Positions 18,529 to 21,398 of a DNA stretch of 21,398 nt are shown here, piece after piece. This DNA is from Fragilaria crotonensis (lineage: Eukaryota > Bacillariophyta > Fragilariophyceae > Fragilariales > Fragilariaceae): the NCBI GenBank assembly GCA_022925895.1, contig JAKSYS010000824.1:1-21398 (forward strand), read 5' to 3'. The stretch's first letter is position 1, and every line of letters begins with the position of its first letter. The notes under the pieces are model-generated. The model did no database searches and was not told the origin of the DNA. It worked only from the letters and a program-made list of their open reading frames with translations. Both the position numbers and the translations under genes were made by a program.

Positions 18529-19290
18529 GAGTTGGGGGGTCCTTGCGTCCATTGGTGTGAAGTGTGAACAAGGTGGTACCGGTATACTACGGTACAAGTA
18601 CTTGTACTAGTGCTCCAGTACCCTGGTATGCACGAGCGAAATACGGTGTTCGAGTACTGTGTGAAGTGGTCGACCGGCGAGACGCTATGATGGACATTGA
18701 CATGCAAGTTCACGTTCATACATGTAACAGCTACATGTTCAGGATTTAGTGTTAACGAGTAAAACATGTGTCAGACATTGTTATCGTGAGCATTCACGTT
18801 TGGAGGACTGATCGCACTCTTTACTGTATCGAGTCAGGACCCGGGGACTTGGTGTTGTTGATAGATGAATGAGAGAGAGAAAGATGATATAGTCAAAAAT
18901 GGCGTGGCACACGAATTCACCAGCAAGCAGGAAGTCGATGACGAAAGAAACGAGCGAGCAGGGTGATACATTCACTCCAAAGAAGGGCGTTAGCACTTCG
19001 TCACACCCTCGAAGGTCCAGCAGGAGTGCCGACTAAATGTACCTGATACCCTTGAGTGTATGAGAGTGTCTTGAATCAACTATTCACGTACAGGCACCAT
19101 GGGCGTCACATGGTTTAACCCTCAAGGCGAGGGGTGCAACCCACGGTGGCTCCCAACCCGAAGGATGATATTCGCAATCGCTCGGAATCCTAAGGACGAC
19201 GCACAACCGGCGATGGATGTTTATCGTCGGAGTTCGTCGGAGTTGTTTACGGCCATTACCACGATTTCAAGGTTGATCCACCAGTAGATC
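18529..19290. repeat. Spacer downstream of copy B with EPSPS N-terminal remnant
   Basis: The first 150 bases match 2280-2385 after copy C and about 6800-6880 after copy A (CACGAGCGAAATACGG, CGACCGGCGAGAC). They include a GTAC cluster at 18573-18632. From 18780 the sequence parallels 1-560 and 6960-7330. At 19140-19290 GTGGCTCCCAACCCGAAGGA repeats the start of the EPSPS pseudogene (11893: GTGGCTCCCAACTCGAAGGA). It then jumps to FAIARNPKDD, equivalent to ISRNRMDD at about 12045. So this is an internally deleted EPSPS 5' remnant. Confidence 0.6.
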
Positions 19291-19311
19291 GGGTTCTGGC
19301 GAAGTCTATCC

Positions 19312-19720
19312 CGTTATCATGGACTCAGCGCGCGTTGAATTCCTCATTGTTGGTTGTCGTTGCTTACAGGTCGGCGAGTTGGTGGCAATTGGTGGATCGG
19401 ACCGGTGGACCAGTTGTAGCCTTGATCAGTTCAATGGCGGCTTCTCTTTTTGGTGTTACTTTGAAACAAGAGCAGTCGCTATGGTTACCCAACATGAAAA
19501 TCATGAAAGTTGCCGCCGCAGTGGAACAGGGGAATCCATGGTCGAGGGTTTATACTGTCCTCTGCTGGGTTGGCCAAGCATCTTGTGTTACTATCAAGTT
19601 TGCACGGATAATCCCGTGTCTCCCATCCACAGTATGCCCCCACTTCTGTGCTCCCAAATGGTGTAGATCGGAGGATCTACGCAGGTTGCTTCGGGGTGGG
19701 GTCTTGCCATGGTAGTTGAA
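19312..19720 (-). pseudogene. Second copy of the decayed reverse-strand frame
   Basis: The stretch aligns with 7366-7610 at DNA level (GTTGAATTC, GGCGGCTTCTCTT, GAGCAGTCGCTA, TCTGCTGGGTTGG). On the minus strand it reads NPAED then LFHCGGNFHDF and, after a frame change, REAAIELIK ending in a stop near 19372. On the plus strand a 126-codon open frame (19335-19715) overlaps it. Neither strand gives a known protein. Coding strand and function are open. Confidence 0.3.
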
Positions 19721-19813
19721 GCAAACAATGCGCCGAGAAGCCAAGTCGAAAAGACTGAGCCATGAAAACAAGGGAACAGCCCGTGATAACAAAGATACTT
19801 CAAGATGCTGCCC

Positions 19814-20895
19814 ATGCTGACATCCTGGCATGCCACAAGTCTCTGGGCGATCGCTCCAATGATCGCGGAAAGGGAAATGCAAAGCAAACGGTGTTGCAAA
19901 TGAGAATTAATCTGAATAGTGTTGCAAATGAGAACATATATGAATTGTGTCAGCCCTAAGCGAACGTGGAAGGAACTACCAGTGCCTTGTCATTTCGACT
20001 AGAGCATGTTCTTTACATCCGACTTCTCATGACATGCGAAGCCACAGCATGACCAAAAGCGAACTTCGACAGCGATACCTTTTCAACTTTGACTTTCCTC
20101 TCACACGAAATAAAATAAAATGAGCTGCCATTTGTTGATGAAATCAGCCTTCCTCGCCGTTGTTCTTCTCCTTTTTGCCTTGCAGGCTTCTGCTGATGAT
20201 CACCAGCACCGCCTTCTTCGTGGCGGAAGTACCTGGTAGTGATCAAACTCCTGTCGCGATGGATCAAGGTTCTGCCATCAGCACTGGTGAGGAATCAAAC
20301 CTGCTCGCCAACTTGCATTGAAAAGCAAGTCTAAAATTAGTCCTCAAACCACAACCGAACCTCCCATGACGAAGAAACCCAACAATGCCGGCGGGACTCG
20401 TGTTCTAATGTCCGCCGCCGCTGTTCCGCTCCACCATGAATAATGGTAGAATGGTTGATTGCGGATGTTGTTGATGACGATGATGATGGTTCTCATGTTG
20501 TTAGCACATGATGTAAACCACAATGCTTGGTCTACGATCAATAAGACCGATTGTCCTGTTGTAGGGCACAAGTACGTCGAAGCACACTTGGCCACCGGGA
20601 CATTCACTTTGGGACTGTATTCCATCGAGAAGGGGGCGACGCTGCAAAACTGTCCAGTAAACTCCAAAACCCGCCAATTGGGTCCCGCACAAATGGTGTC
20701 CGCATGATTATCAATCTCGTGTCGGCCAACTTGCCCTTCATGGACAGTGGGGTGTTGAGTCAGGGTAGTGCTGGCTGTCTTTCTCATGCTGGAGATGACT
20801 GGCATCGCCGCACGTTTACCAGCACCGCCCTCCGCGTGTCAGGTACTATACGCGCCACGGCCAAAATTACGGCCGTTTTGAGACCCACGTTCTGA
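19814..20895. repeat. 1.08-kb duplicated block, right copy
   Basis: This is the partner of 2395-3475 in the same orientation. Its right boundary after CTGTCGTGAT lies inside the Ty1/copia reading frame, which continues beyond it only in this copy. This copy therefore probably keeps the original context. The plus-strand open frame ending QMRINLNSVANENIYELCQP (to 19959) is nearly the same in the left copy but has no known match. Confidence 0.9.
20120..20239 (+). pseudogene. Truncated copy of the small RxLR-like secreted ORF
   Basis: It has the same start and signal peptide as 2696-2890, with Thr7 changed to Met and RFLR to RLLR (RxLR kept). A 7-base insertion ACCTGGT at about 20231-20237 adds Thr-Trp and a TAG, giving 39 residues instead of 64. 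The mature part is then only about 14 residues, so this copy is probably inactive. Confidence 0.75.
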
Positions 20896-21398
20896 AACTG
20901 TCGTGATAATGGTAGACTGGTCGCCTACCTGTGAATTAGCGTCGTCAGCACCGTTGGTGGATGTACGATCTGTCACTTGTGCGGCGCTAGTGTTTCGCGC
21001 ATCGCCCTGCTGACCGGCGGCAGATTGACTTCCACGACCTGGGTTTCTGCCGTCACGGCCGCGTCCGGCGTTGTTACGTTGTTGGATGACGTACGACCGG
21101 GCTTGTCCGAGTCGTTCCCATTCCTCTGATGTGAAACTTCGGTTGACGTCAGTTACGTCAACGTTGTTGATTCGCACGCGGCGACCATCACGACCTCGCC
21201 CAGCGTGACCAGCATCACGGCCGCGTCCACCGCGACCTCTATAGTCGGCTCCGAATCGACCACCACGTCTGAATCGACCTCTGCCACCGCTCTGCTGGGA
21301 GTCAATGGCACTGACGTATCGTCGCTTTCCTGCAGCATGTCGTGCTGCATAATCCAGCTGTGCAGCGGAGTGAATATTAGCAATCAGGCCAGACAGGA
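20404..21398 (-). pseudogene. Ty1/copia Gag-protease polyprotein fragment, runs off the right edge
   Basis: Read from 21398 leftward, the frame is open at the window edge. It gives a Gag C-terminal region: RRYVSAIDSQQ, an RGG-rich stretch (about 21320-21190; GRGRFRRGGRF, RGRGGRGRD), then FTSEEWERLGQARSYVIQQR (about 21140-21080), another Gly/Arg/Asn/Gln-rich linker, and FGRGAYST followed by TGA at about 20836-20838. The same frame then continues into protease: HEIDNHADTICAGPNW (about 20725-20680), CSVAPFSMEY, VPVAKCASTY, TGQSVLLIVDQALWF. Integrase, RT and LTRs are not in the window. Either the TGA is a disabling mutation shared by both copies, or it is a Gag-Pol readthrough site. The truncated left end favours a relic. 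Confidence 0.75.

Noticed and set aside
1..21398. tRNA, rRNA or riboswitch
   Set aside because: I saw no cloverleaf with the expected GGTTCRANYCC-type T-arm and no conserved rRNA core. Reading by eye could miss one.

Overview
The window is eukaryotic nuclear DNA, most likely from a stramenopile and plausibly a pennate diatom. There are no bacterial-style operons. Two paralogous genes share short GT-AG introns (96 and 105 nt) with CTAAC-like branch sites. Short GTAC-type palindromes are scattered between genes. A Ty1/copia fragment carries the DNHAD-type protease motif, and a short secreted ORF has an RxLR-like motif. The taxon is an inference from these features and was not checked by any search.

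Layout. (1) 1-2290: a repeated spacer, then a broken EPSP synthase-like (EPSPS) fragment (about 730-1495) running directly into the broken C-terminal part of an ankyrin-kinase family gene (copy C, about 1495-2290). (2) 2395-3475: a block of about 1.08 kb duplicated at 19814-20895, holding a small signal-peptide ORF and, on the minus strand, a Ty1/copia Gag-protease fragment. (3) 3894-6741: copy A of the ankyrin repeat / TKL-like kinase / RING-like / conserved C-terminal family. Its ankyrin and kinase half is broken by many single-base losses, but its C-terminal 397 codons are open. (4) 6742-8720: spacer plus a decayed reverse-strand reading frame also seen at 19312-19720. (5) 8722-10265: GTAC-rich DNA around a 776-bp Stowaway/mariner-like element with TA duplications. 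(6) 10385-11764: an open frame made mostly of fifteen 60-bp tandem units. (7) 11893-13200: a longer, more complete EPSPS pseudogene. (8) 13971-14165: a small fold-back element. (9) 14638-18528: copy B of the family, with about ten more ankyrin repeats than copy A and an almost intact kinase. (10) 18529-21398: spacer repeats, the second copy of the 1.08-kb block, and more Gag at the right edge.

The main result is a decaying tandem cluster of a multidomain gene family: an ankyrin array, an IRAK/RLK-like kinase, a RING/RBR-like Cys-His cluster, and a C-terminal domain carrying a VTFYCERSG / VAPWLRI-type motif. The family has been duplicated together with EPSPS remnants, a secreted-peptide ORF and retroelement debris. 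Ankyrin recognition, kinase signalling and possible ubiquitin-ligase function in one chain suggests a sensor or signalling role. That is inference from architecture. Most copies here look broken, although some breaks could be indel errors in the assembly.
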